Source: Microbacterium sp. H1-D42 (GTDB taxonomy: Bacteria > Actinomycetota > Actinomycetes > Actinomycetales > Microbacteriaceae). Taken from it: DNA of 64,000 nt. Location: the NCBI RefSeq assembly GCF_022637555.1, contig NZ_CP093342.1, positions 2,170,001 to 2,234,000 on the forward strand. Direction: 5' to 3'. How positions within the stretch are numbered: position 1 is the stretch's first letter; every line of letters begins with the position of its first letter. Shown here piece by piece: positions 57,814 to 64,000 of this stretch. A program made the translations under genes and the position numbers. Below the pieces are notes generated by a model, which saw only the letters and a list, made by a program, of their open reading frames with translations, was not told the DNA's origin and did no database searches.

Positions 57814-58410
57814 TCACGCGATCTGCAGCGTCGTGATGCAGGTCGGCGCCGCGGCGCCGCGGGTGGTGATCTCGATGCTGCCGCTCTTGCCGTCTGCGGC
57901 GGTGACCAGCACTGACGCATCGACGTCGCGCGGCAGCCAGTAGCCGATGAATCCGTTGTCGTAGGTGGTCGCCTGCTCGTCGACGTACACCTCACCGGTG
58001 GCCGCGTCCGTGATGGTGATGGCGATCGCGGCATCCTGCATCTCGCCGACGCACGAGTTCGGCGCGTGGAACGTGCAGTCGTGCGTCTGGGAGGCGTACG
58101 GCGCGAACGCGACGTACACCTGATCCTCTGGCATCGGCATCACGAGGTCGTCGCCAGAGGCGTCGACGAGTACAAGCTCGTCGGGGCGGATGCTGGCCTG
58201 CAGCCCGTCAGGACGGTCGGCGAGTGCGGTGGTGTCGAGCTGCTCGATGACCTCACGGGCATCGAGGCCCGCCAGCGCCGCGACAGTGCCCTCGGCGCCC
58301 TGGCTCTGCGCGGCGTCCGGCGCGGCGGGGACCTCGGCGGTCGAGCATCCGGTGATCAGCAGGGTGAGGGCGAAGACGCCCGCGGCCACGGCCGCGATAC
58401 GGGTGCGCAT
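57814..58410 (-). CDS. CueP-like copper-binding lipoprotein
   Basis: A 198-residue lipoprotein (lipobox LLITGC, Cys22). The mature part matches the CueP family, periplasmic copper-binding proteins of Salmonella: MPMPEDQVYVAFAPYASQTHDC, CVGEM, NGFIGYWLPRDVDASV and a C-terminal TCITTLQ. The family cysteines are there (HDC, NSC, TC). No copper pump or regulator gene is near. The ATG follows TAGCGT (58417-58422) by 7 bases. Confidence 0.88.
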   Translation of the reverse strand: MRTRIAAVAAGVFALTLLITGCSTAEVPAAPDAAQSQGAEGTVAALAGLDAREVIEQLDTTALADRPDGLQASIRPDELVLVDASGDDLVMPMPEDQVYVAFAPYASQTHDCTFHAPNSCVGEMQDAAIAITITDAATGEVYVDEQATTYDNGFIGYWLPRDVDASVLVTAADGKSGSIEITTRGAAAPTCITTLQIA

Positions 58411-58416
58411 GCCGTC

Positions 58417-58422
58417 ACGCTA
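58417..58422 (-). promoter_or_regulatory. -10 box, leaderless type
   Basis: TAGCGT on the minus strand, 7 bases from the ATG of the CueP-like gene. Confidence 0.45.
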
Positions 58423-58478
58423 TCCAGACGACCTATGCGTGCCCTCAACGGCTATGGAGCGGCGGAACAGTCCCGCGA

Positions 58479-58865
58479 TCAGCCCACTGAGATCGCCGTG
58501 GCGACGACCGCCAGCAGAGGCAGTGTCCCCTGCATCGCCGCGGCCCGCAGCATCCGACGATCCGACAGCACCAGCACGAGCGCCGCCGCGAGCATCATGC
58601 CGACGCCGGTGAGCACGAGAGTCACGCCCGCCGTATGCTGCCCCACCGCCACCAGCACGATCCCGATGATCACAGCGACAGCCAGGAACAGGTTGTAGAA
58701 GCCCTGGTTGAAGGCCAGCTGACGCATGGTCAGCGCATCGGCCTCACTGCGCACGCCGAAGATCCTCCTCGTCTGCGGCGCTGTCCAGCGCAGCGACTCC
58801 AGCACGAAGATGAACACGTGGAAGGCGGCGGCGAGCGCTGCGAGGACGAGACCGACGAAGAGCAT
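58479..58865 (-). CDS. DUF1304 membrane protein
   Basis: A 128-residue protein of the DUF1304 family: four hydrophobic helices, with conserved HVFIFVLESLRWTAPQTRRIFG after the first and AFNQGFYNLFLA after the second. Function unknown. It lies back to back with the lipoprotein gene at 58924. Confidence 0.88.
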   Translation of the reverse strand: MLFVGLVLAALAAAFHVFIFVLESLRWTAPQTRRIFGVRSEADALTMRQLAFNQGFYNLFLAVAVIIGIVLVAVGQHTAGVTLVLTGVGMMLAAALVLVLSDRRMLRAAAMQGTLPLLAVVATAISVG

Positions 58866-58911
58866 GTGATGATTCTGCTCCCTGCGGACCGGATACCGCC
58901 GCAGCGAGGGC

Positions 58912-58917
58912 TAGATT
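58912..58917 (+). promoter_or_regulatory. -10 box, leaderless type
   Basis: TAGATT ends 7 bases before the ATG at 58924. Confidence 0.45.
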
Positions 58918-58923
58918 CTCATC

Positions 58924-59484
58924 ATGAGCCCGGCCACACGCCTGCACCGCCTTCTGCTGATCCCGGTCCTCGCAGCACTGTCGATCGCGCTCACGGGCTG
59001 CCTCGCCGCGATGATCGCCGACGCGTCCGAGGACGCGCCGCACCCCGCATCCACCGCTGACGGCAATTGGTCGGAGCTCGCCCCCTGCGACCTCGAGGGC
59101 ACGGCGCCCTGGATCCTCGTCGAGGACTTCCCCACCGAGGTCGTCGACGCGACGGGTCTCGTCCCTGAGTGCGGCGACATCTGGACTGATGCCGGCCGCC
59201 CGGTGTTCGCCAGCATCGTGCTGGACCGCGTCAGCACCGCGCAGATCGACAGCATCCGATCAGCGCTCGTTGCTGCCGACTACGACCTTCTCGTCGACGA
59301 TTTCGACCCGACAGCGCCGTCCGGCGATGAGTACTACGGCGCGCTCGACTTCTACCTCGACGGCGTCTCGGAGGGTGATTTCACGCGGGTCGCGCTCGAG
59401 ATCTATCCTTCGCCGTCCACCGACGACGCCTGGATGATGTTCTTCGATTTCGAATCACCGTCGGTGCGGGCGCTCGAGGGCTGA
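58924..59484 (+). CDS. Hypothetical lipoprotein
   Basis: A 186-residue lipoprotein: signal peptide and lipobox SIALTGC with Cys26. The mature part has two further cysteines (APCDLEG and PECGDIW), aspartate-rich segments and many aromatic residues at the C-terminus. No family is recognised. Leaderless start. Confidence 0.8.
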   Translation: MSPATRLHRLLLIPVLAALSIALTGCLAAMIADASEDAPHPASTADGNWSELAPCDLEGTAPWILVEDFPTEVVDATGLVPECGDIWTDAGRPVFASIVLDRVSTAQIDSIRSALVAADYDLLVDDFDPTAPSGDEYYGALDFYLDGVSEGDFTRVALEIYPSPSTDDAWMMFFDFESPSVRALEG

Positions 59485-59526
59485 CCCCCTACTCGCACCG
59501 GTCTCCCCCTCAGACCAGCCGCCACT

Positions 59527-60393
59527 TCAGACCAAGAAGATCGGCAGCAGACCCGGGTTGTGCGCGTGCACAAGCACAGCGAACACCACAGCGTCGAAGA
59601 GCAGGTGCACAGTGACTACGTAGGCGAGTGAGTGCGTGCGCAGGAAGATCCTTCCCTGCAGCAGCGCGAACGGGATCGTGAGCAGCGGACCCCAGGCTCG
59701 GTACCCCAGCTCCCACAGGAACGACACGAACACGACGGCCTGCAGCACGTTCGCCGCGGGAACGGGCATGTGGCGCAGCAGCAGCGTGAACACCGTGCAG
59801 ATGAAGAACAGCTCATCCCAGATGCCAACAGCGCCGACACCGACGAACAGTCGGGCGATGAGGTCGGGCGAATCGACGACGGGCCAGTTCTGGTACACGC
59901 CGCTGGTGATGAAATAGAACGGCAGGATCAGCCAGCCCAGCACCAGGACGACCACCAGCCAGACCCACTGCCACCGCGCCCACGGCTGCCGAGTGCGCCA
60001 CGGGAACGCGATCGCGCGATCGCGGTACACGAAGCGCGAGATCAGGTAGGGCACGAGCACCGCTCCGCCGAGTGCGAGCGTGAAGCGCAGCATGGCCAGG
60101 TTGTCGAGCTGCGCCTCTAGCGAGATGGCGTGCACGATCAGCATCCCGACGCCGATCAGCGACAGGTCGCGCGTCAGGGATGGCAGCCGGCGCTCGCCGA
60201 TCGCCCAATCCGGGCGGTGGCCGGCGAAGATCGTCACGGTTCGCGGTGCGCCGCGCTCGACCAGAGCAGCCGTCCCGATGCCCGCGGCCAGCAGCAGCCA
60301 CCCGATCCAGGTCCAGCCGAACACGAAGAACGCGGGAGCGGCGGCGCAGACGAGCGCCGCCGGGAGGATGCTGCGCCAGGCCGCCGCAGTCAC
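59527..60393 (-). CDS. CPBP-like membrane protein
   Basis: A 288-residue membrane protein with about eight helices, resembling CPBP (Abi) intramembrane proteases. The expected EExxxR motif is replaced by DELFFICTVFTLLLR and the next motif by FLWELG (Phe-x3-His usual), while HLLFDAVVF keeps a His and an Asp. The catalytic ability is therefore doubtful. GTG start overlaps the trmB stop (GTGA), so it is co-translated with trmB. Confidence 0.75.
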   Translation of the reverse strand: MTAAAWRSILPAALVCAAAPAFFVFGWTWIGWLLLAAGIGTAALVERGAPRTVTIFAGHRPDWAIGERRLPSLTRDLSLIGVGMLIVHAISLEAQLDNLAMLRFTLALGGAVLVPYLISRFVYRDRAIAFPWRTRQPWARWQWVWLVVVLVLGWLILPFYFITSGVYQNWPVVDSPDLIARLFVGVGAVGIWDELFFICTVFTLLLRHMPVPAANVLQAVVFVSFLWELGYRAWGPLLTIPFALLQGRIFLRTHSLAYVVTVHLLFDAVVFAVLVHAHNPGLLPIFLV

Positions 60394-61115
60394 GCCCGGG
60401 GAATCCGTCGGTAGGTGAGATCGCGGATCTCTCGCCCCTTCGCGATGCCCTTGCGCTCGAACGCCGTCATCACTCGCCCGTCGAAGCGCTCCGCCCACTC
60501 CCCCTCGAATGCCCGCTCGAACTCGGGAGCCTCGTCGAGCACTTCGCGCATCTGCAGCGCGTAGTCCTCCCAGTCGGTCGCCAGCCGCAGCATCCCACCG
60601 TCGGCGAGCGCACGCGCCGCAGTCTCTGGGAAGCCGGGGCGAATCAGACGCCGCTTGGTGTGGCGCTTCTTGTGCCACGGATCCGAGAAGAAGATCCAGA
60701 CCTCGGATGCTGATGCCTCGGGCAGATAGGTGGAGAGCACCTCAGGGGCGTTCGCCTCGACGAGCCGCAGGTTGCGCACCCCGGCACCTGCGGCGTCGAG
60801 CATGGTGCGCGCAAGCCCCGCACGGAAGACCTCGACCGCGAGGAAGTCGTCATCGGGGCGCGATGACGCCGCCGAGATGATCGCGTGCCCCTGCCCCGAG
60901 CCGATCTCGACGATCAGCGGCGCCGTGCGACCGTATGCGGAGGCCACGTCGAGCCTGGCATCGGGATGCACGGATGTGAAGGCGACATCACGCGGCACAT
61001 CGAGCAGGTAGAAGGGCGCCTGCTCGGCGAAAGCCCGCTCCTGCGCCTCGGACATGCGGCCGCTGCGGCGCACGAACGAGACCGGCTCATCGCGGAAGGT
61101 GCGGGGTTCTGGCAT
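60390..61115 (-). CDS. trmB: tRNA (guanine-N7-)-methyltransferase
   Basis: TrmB makes m7G46 in tRNA. The 241-residue protein has FRDEPVSFVRRSGRMSEAQ at the N-terminus, the SAM motif LIVEIGSGQGHAI and the signature FSDPWHKKRHTKRR. GGAGGG sits directly before the ATG, but it is also the 6-base spacer from a -10 box TACCCT (61122-61127), so a leaderless mRNA is the better explanation. Confidence 0.95.
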   Translation of the reverse strand: MPEPRTFRDEPVSFVRRSGRMSEAQERAFAEQAPFYLLDVPRDVAFTSVHPDARLDVASAYGRTAPLIVEIGSGQGHAIISAASSRPDDDFLAVEVFRAGLARTMLDAAGAGVRNLRLVEANAPEVLSTYLPEASASEVWIFFSDPWHKKRHTKRRLIRPGFPETAARALADGGMLRLATDWEDYALQMREVLDEAPEFERAFEGEWAERFDGRVMTAFERKGIAKGREIRDLTYRRIPRA

Positions 61116-61121
61116 CCCTCC

Positions 61122-61127
61122 AGGGTA
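61122..61127 (-). promoter_or_regulatory. -10 box of trmB
   Basis: TACCCT on the minus strand, 7 bases from the ATG at 61115. Confidence 0.45.
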
Positions 61128-61180
61128 CCGGGGTGAATGCACCGGCTCAGCGGCCGCAGAGCCTCCCCCGCGACGTCCGC

Positions 61181-62053
61181 TCATCGACCGGCCGCTTCGG
61201 CACTGGAGGGATCGGCGTTCGAGGGATCAGTCACGAAGTCGATGAGCTCCTCGACCCGCCCCAGCAGCGCCGGCTCCAGATCGCGGAAGGTCGTGACACG
61301 AGCCAGGATGCGCTGCCACGCGTGCGCGATGTCGGTCTGGTCCTCGGCCGGCCAGCCGAAGGCCTGGCAGATGCCCGTCTTCCAGTCGGTGCCGCGCGGG
61401 ATCTGCGGCCACGCGCGGATGCCCATCGCCGCAGGCGTGACGCACTGCCACACATCGATGTAGGGGTGTCCGACGATCTTCAGGTTTGCGCCGTGCGGGC
61501 CGCGCATGATCTGGTCGACGATCCGCGTCTCTTTGGAGCCTGCGACGAGGTGGTCGACGAGTACGCCGTATCGGCGGGTCGCGGTGGGCGGCGCCTCGGC
61601 CAGCAGCTCATCGAGCTTGTCGATGCCCTGCAGGTACTCCACGACGACGCCCTCGACGCGCAGGTCTGCGCCCCAGACCTTCTCCACGAGCTCGGCATCG
61701 TGGCGACCCTCCACGAGGATGCGGCTGGGCAGCGCGGTGCGAGCTCGGTCGTCGGCGGCGACGAAGGACCCGGATGCCGTGCGCCGGGTGCCGTTCTGCT
61801 GCCTGGCCTCCACCACCAGGCGCACTGGCCTGCCCTCGATCAGGAATCCGGCGCCGAGCGGAAAGCTGCGCCGTCTGCCCTTCCAGTCCTCCAGCTCGAC
61901 CAGGCCAGCCTCGACGCGCGTGATCGCGCCGCAGTAGCCGTCGTCGGCGACTTCCACGACGAGGTCCTTCACCGCGGCGACGTCGGCGGCCTTCACCCGG
62001 TCGCGGTCACGCCACCCCTCTGCGAGCACGTCGGCGCTGTATCTGTCGTCCAT
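61181..62053 (-). CDS. DUF3097 family protein
   Basis: A 290-residue cytosolic protein of DUF3097, an actinobacterial family. Recognisable parts are DRYSADVLAEGWRDRDRVKA at the N-terminus, VPSRILVEGRHDAELVEKVWG-like, EYLQGIDKLDEL and DVWQCVTPAAMGIRAWP. A toprim-like fold has been suggested by the VEGRHDAEL segment, but I did not verify it. The ATG at 62053 is 8 bases after TACGCT (62061-62066). The frame stays open far upstream, antisense to the next gene; that is not part of it. Confidence 0.85.
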   Translation of the reverse strand: MDDRYSADVLAEGWRDRDRVKAADVAAVKDLVVEVADDGYCGAITRVEAGLVELEDWKGRRRSFPLGAGFLIEGRPVRLVVEARQQNGTRRTASGSFVAADDRARTALPSRILVEGRHDAELVEKVWGADLRVEGVVVEYLQGIDKLDELLAEAPPTATRRYGVLVDHLVAGSKETRIVDQIMRGPHGANLKIVGHPYIDVWQCVTPAAMGIRAWPQIPRGTDWKTGICQAFGWPAEDQTDIAHAWQRILARVTTFRDLEPALLGRVEELIDFVTDPSNADPSSAEAAGR

Positions 62054-62131
62054 GCCATCCAGCGTATGTGTCTGCGCTGACGGCGAACGCCGAACAGCCC
62101 GCGGATGCTGTCGCGTGTCGGCGCGAATGCA

Positions 62132-62137
62132 TAGACT
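62132..62137 (+). promoter_or_regulatory. -10 box, TPM gene
   Basis: TAGACT ends 7 bases before ATG 62144, which is in frame with ATG 62177. Confidence 0.45.
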
Positions 62138-62176
62138 CGTCGCATGGGGGCGCGGCTGCCGGTCGGAGGGAACACG

Positions 62177-64000
62177 ATGCGAACACGGTGGCTGACGTCT
62201 GCCGCACTGGTGCTGGCCGCGACGATCGGTGTCTTCACCGCATCCGCGGCTGCTGCGACCGACCCGGTCACGCTCGACGCGGGCTATGTCACCGACGTGG
62301 TCGGTGCGCTCTCCCCCGCGCAGGAGGATGCCGCCGAAGCCCGCCTTCAGGAGCTCAGCGACAACTCGTCTGCGGATCTGTTCGTCGTGCTCGTCGACGA
62401 GTTCACCTCGCCGTCGGACCGCATCGAGTGGGCTGACACTGTCGCTGCGCAGAACAACCTCGGCCCAGAGCAGTACCTGCTCGCGATCGCGACCGAGCAG
62501 CGCGCGTACTACATCTCGGCTGCCACGGGCGGCCCGCTCACCAACAGTCAGCTGGATGCCATCGAGGAGAAGATCCAGCCTCTGCTCGCCCAGAACGACT
62601 GGAGTGGAGCGATCGCACTGGCCGCCGATGAGGTCCAGGGCGACGGCGGCGCCGGAATGATGCGGATCCTGCTGGTGCTCCTCGCGATCGCCGTCGTGGT
62701 GCTCATCATCTGGCTCCTCGTGCGGTCGGTGCGCAAGCGCCGCCGCGAGGCGGCCATCCGCGCCCGCGGCGCGATGCCTGAGAAGCCAGACCCGAACAAC
62801 CCGTTCTCCACGCTCACCGACGAGCAGGTGCAGACCCAGGCCGGCTCTGCACTGGTGCAGGCCGATGACGCGATCACCTCCAGCCGTGAGGAGCTCGGGT
62901 TCGCGATCGCCCAGTTCGGCGACCAGGCGACCGAGGAGTTCACTCAGGTCATCGAGTCCGCTCAGGCCAAGATGTCCGAGGCGTTCGGCCTCAAACAGAA
63001 GCTCGACGACGAGATCGAGGACACGATCCACGATCGACGCGCTTGGAACATCCGCATCATCCAGCTCTGCGACGAGATCGATGATCTGCTCGACGCCAAC
63101 ACCGAGGCATTCGACGCGCTGCGCGCGCTGCAGCAGAACGCCCCGCAGGAACTCGAGCGCGTGCGTGCCGAACGCGCAGCCCTCGATTCTGTGCTCGCCG
63201 GCGCCGCGCCCGCGCTGGAAGCGCTGCGTGCTGAGTACGACGCCGACGCGCTGAGCACGGTGGCCGACAACCCGGAGCAGGCGCAGGAGCGTGCCGCGCT
63301 GGCCGATCGCGCGATCGACGCCGCCGCGAAGTCCATCGCCGAGGGCGAGACCGGACCTGCCGCATTCGGCATCCGCACCGCCGAGCAGTCCGTCGCACAG
63401 GCGATGCAGCTCGCGCAGGCGATCGCCACGCTCGGCGACGAACTGAAGAACATCGAGTCCCAGGCGCGTGCGCTCATCGCCGAGCTGCAGACCGACATCG
63501 CGACAGCAGGCACACTGCCCGATGCCGGCGGGGCGCTGGCATCCGCCGCCGCCACCACGGCGCAGCAGCTGCAGCAGGCGCAGACCGACCTCACGGGGGC
63601 AGGACGCAGCCCGCAGCGCGCGCTCGAGGCACTGACGGCCGCGAACGCGCAGATCGATGCCGCCATCGCCCAGGGGCACGAAGCCGTCGCGCAGGCGCAG
63701 CGGCAGAAGAACCTGCTCGCGCAGACCCTGACGCAGGCGAATTCCGAAGTGCGCTCGGCGCGCTCGTTCATCGAGACGCGTCGCGGAACCATCGGCTCGA
63801 CCGCGCGCACCCGTCTCTCACAGGCCGAGTCCGCTCTGAACGAGGCGATCGGCCTGCAGGCGACCGATGAGAAGGATGCGCTCGCCGCCGCGAGCCGCTC
63901 TCTCGAGCTCGCCCGCCAGGCGTCGTACTACGCGCGCAGCGATGCGGACAGCTACTCCAGGCAGGCGTCCTCGGACGACTGGGGCAGCGGCCCGTTCGGC
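62177..64000 (+). CDS. TPM-domain membrane protein, 3' end outside the window
   Basis: At least 608 residues, open at the window end. Signal peptide 1-26 (ending ASAAAA), then a TPM domain (about 30-165, YVTDVVGALSPAQEDAAEARLQEL and LAIATEQRAYYISAATGG). One membrane helix follows at about 172-192 (ILLVLLAIAVVVLIIWLLV), a basic cytosolic stretch KRRREAA, and then a very long Ala/Gln/Glu-rich helical coiled coil. ATG 62177 has a strong ribosome site (GGAGGG, 7 bases upstream); ATG 62144 would add 11 residues and fits a leaderless transcript. Role unknown, perhaps envelope stress or repair. Confidence 0.85.
   Translation, partial: MRTRWLTSAALVLAATIGVFTASAAAATDPVTLDAGYVTDVVGALSPAQEDAAEARLQELSDNSSADLFVVLVDEFTSPSDRIEWADTVAAQNNLGPEQYLLAIATEQRAYYISAATGGPLTNSQLDAIEEKIQPLLAQNDWSGAIALAADEVQGDGGAGMMRILLVLLAIAVVVLIIWLLVRSVRKRRREAAIRARGAMPEKPDPNNPFSTLTDEQVQTQAGSALVQADDAITSSREELGFAIAQFGDQATEEFTQVIESAQAKMSEAFGLKQKLDDEIEDTIHDRRAWNIRIIQLCDEIDDLLDANTEAFDALRALQQNAPQELERVRAERAALDSVLAGAAPALEALRAEYDADALSTVADNPEQAQERAALADRAIDAAAKSIAEGETGPAAFGIRTAEQSVAQAMQLAQAIATLGDELKNIESQARALIAELQTDIATAGTLPDAGGALASAAATTAQQLQQAQTDLTGAGRSPQRALEALTAANAQIDAAIAQGHEAVAQAQRQKNLLAQTLTQANSEVRSARSFIETRRGTIGSTARTRLSQAESALNEAIGLQATDEKDALAAASRSLELARQASYYARSDADSYSRQASSDDWGSGPFG

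Noticed and set aside
61115..61121. GGAGGG as a ribosome site of trmB
   Set aside because: It touches the ATG with no spacer; it is more simply the 6-base gap between the -10 box and the transcript start.
61181..63679. An 832-codon open frame on the minus strand that runs antisense across the TPM gene
   Set aside because: Only the first-transcribed part is noise: the DUF3097 start at 62053 with its own promoter is clear, and the upstream portion shows low-complexity Arg/Gly/Leu composition typical of the shadow of a GC-rich gene.

Overview
The window is chromosomal DNA from a high-GC actinobacterium. I read it as Microbacteriaceae and most likely Microbacterium. The reasons are a 13E12-type DUF222/HNH gene, the IspG N-terminus, the fused TrpE-TrpG enzyme, the actinobacterial order lysA-hom-thrB-rho-prfA / prmC-tsaC-wecA-atpI-atpBEFHAGDC, an NgcEFG-type sugar ABC system without its own ATPase, and many leaderless genes (a TANNNT -10 box, 6 nt, then the start codon). 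No phage, insertion sequence, CRISPR array or rRNA was seen. There is one tRNA gene. No stretch over 300 bases lacks a gene.

Layout. 0-5.6 kb: a cut-off alpha/beta hydrolase, a DUF222/HNH gene flanked by small repeats, a small membrane protein, a decaying peroxiredoxin pseudogene, an AlaX-like editing protein and ispG. 5.7-12 kb: a trp leader peptide and attenuator driving trpEG, a membrane protein, an ECF42-type sigma factor with its DGPF (YCII) partner, and the site-2 protease Rip1/RseP. 12-18.3 kb: a divergent Mur ligase, dxr, an FKBP lipoprotein, an acyltransferase, OsmC and an asparaginase. 18.3-24.8 kb: an orphan EccC/FtsK-like ATPase with a PP2C phosphatase, an aldo/keto reductase, a proline-rich membrane protein and yaaA. 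24.8-35.2 kb: one long minus-strand run prmC-tsaC-wecA-atpI-atpBEFHAGDC, closed by a terminator. 35.2-39.2 kb: a plus-strand block of cysK-cysE and a secreted metal-dependent hydrolase with a discoidin domain, set between prmC and prfA. 39.2-50.5 kb: prfA, rho, thrB, hom, lysA, then a small membrane protein and yihY, then a DUF2993 protein and argS. 50.5-56.7 kb: an amino-sugar uptake divergon (BadF-type kinase on one side; RpiR regulator, UPF0309 SIS protein and NgcE/F/G on the other). 56.8-64 kb: an SGNH hydrolase, tRNA-Arg(CCG), a CueP-like lipoprotein, DUF1304, a lipoprotein, a CPBP-like protein, trmB, a DUF3097 protein and a TPM-domain protein cut by the window end.

How the parts work together. 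IspG and Dxr are two steps of the MEP isoprenoid pathway. LysA, Hom and ThrB belong to the aspartate family. CysE makes the O-acetylserine that CysK uses. TsaC and PrmC modify tRNA and release factors, and PrfA is the substrate of PrmC. The amino-sugar block looks like a self-contained import and processing unit whose ATPase must be encoded elsewhere (MsiK-type).

Most notable: the leaderless trp attenuator on trpEG; the peroxiredoxin caught mid-decay with a nonsense codon, a frameshift and a lost peroxidatic cysteine; the orphan EccC-PP2C pair; a Mur ligase with an altered substrate motif; and strong over-representation of the hexamer GGATGC/GCATCC through the window except in the HNH gene. 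No convincing completely new system was found; the EccC-PP2C pair is the closest candidate.
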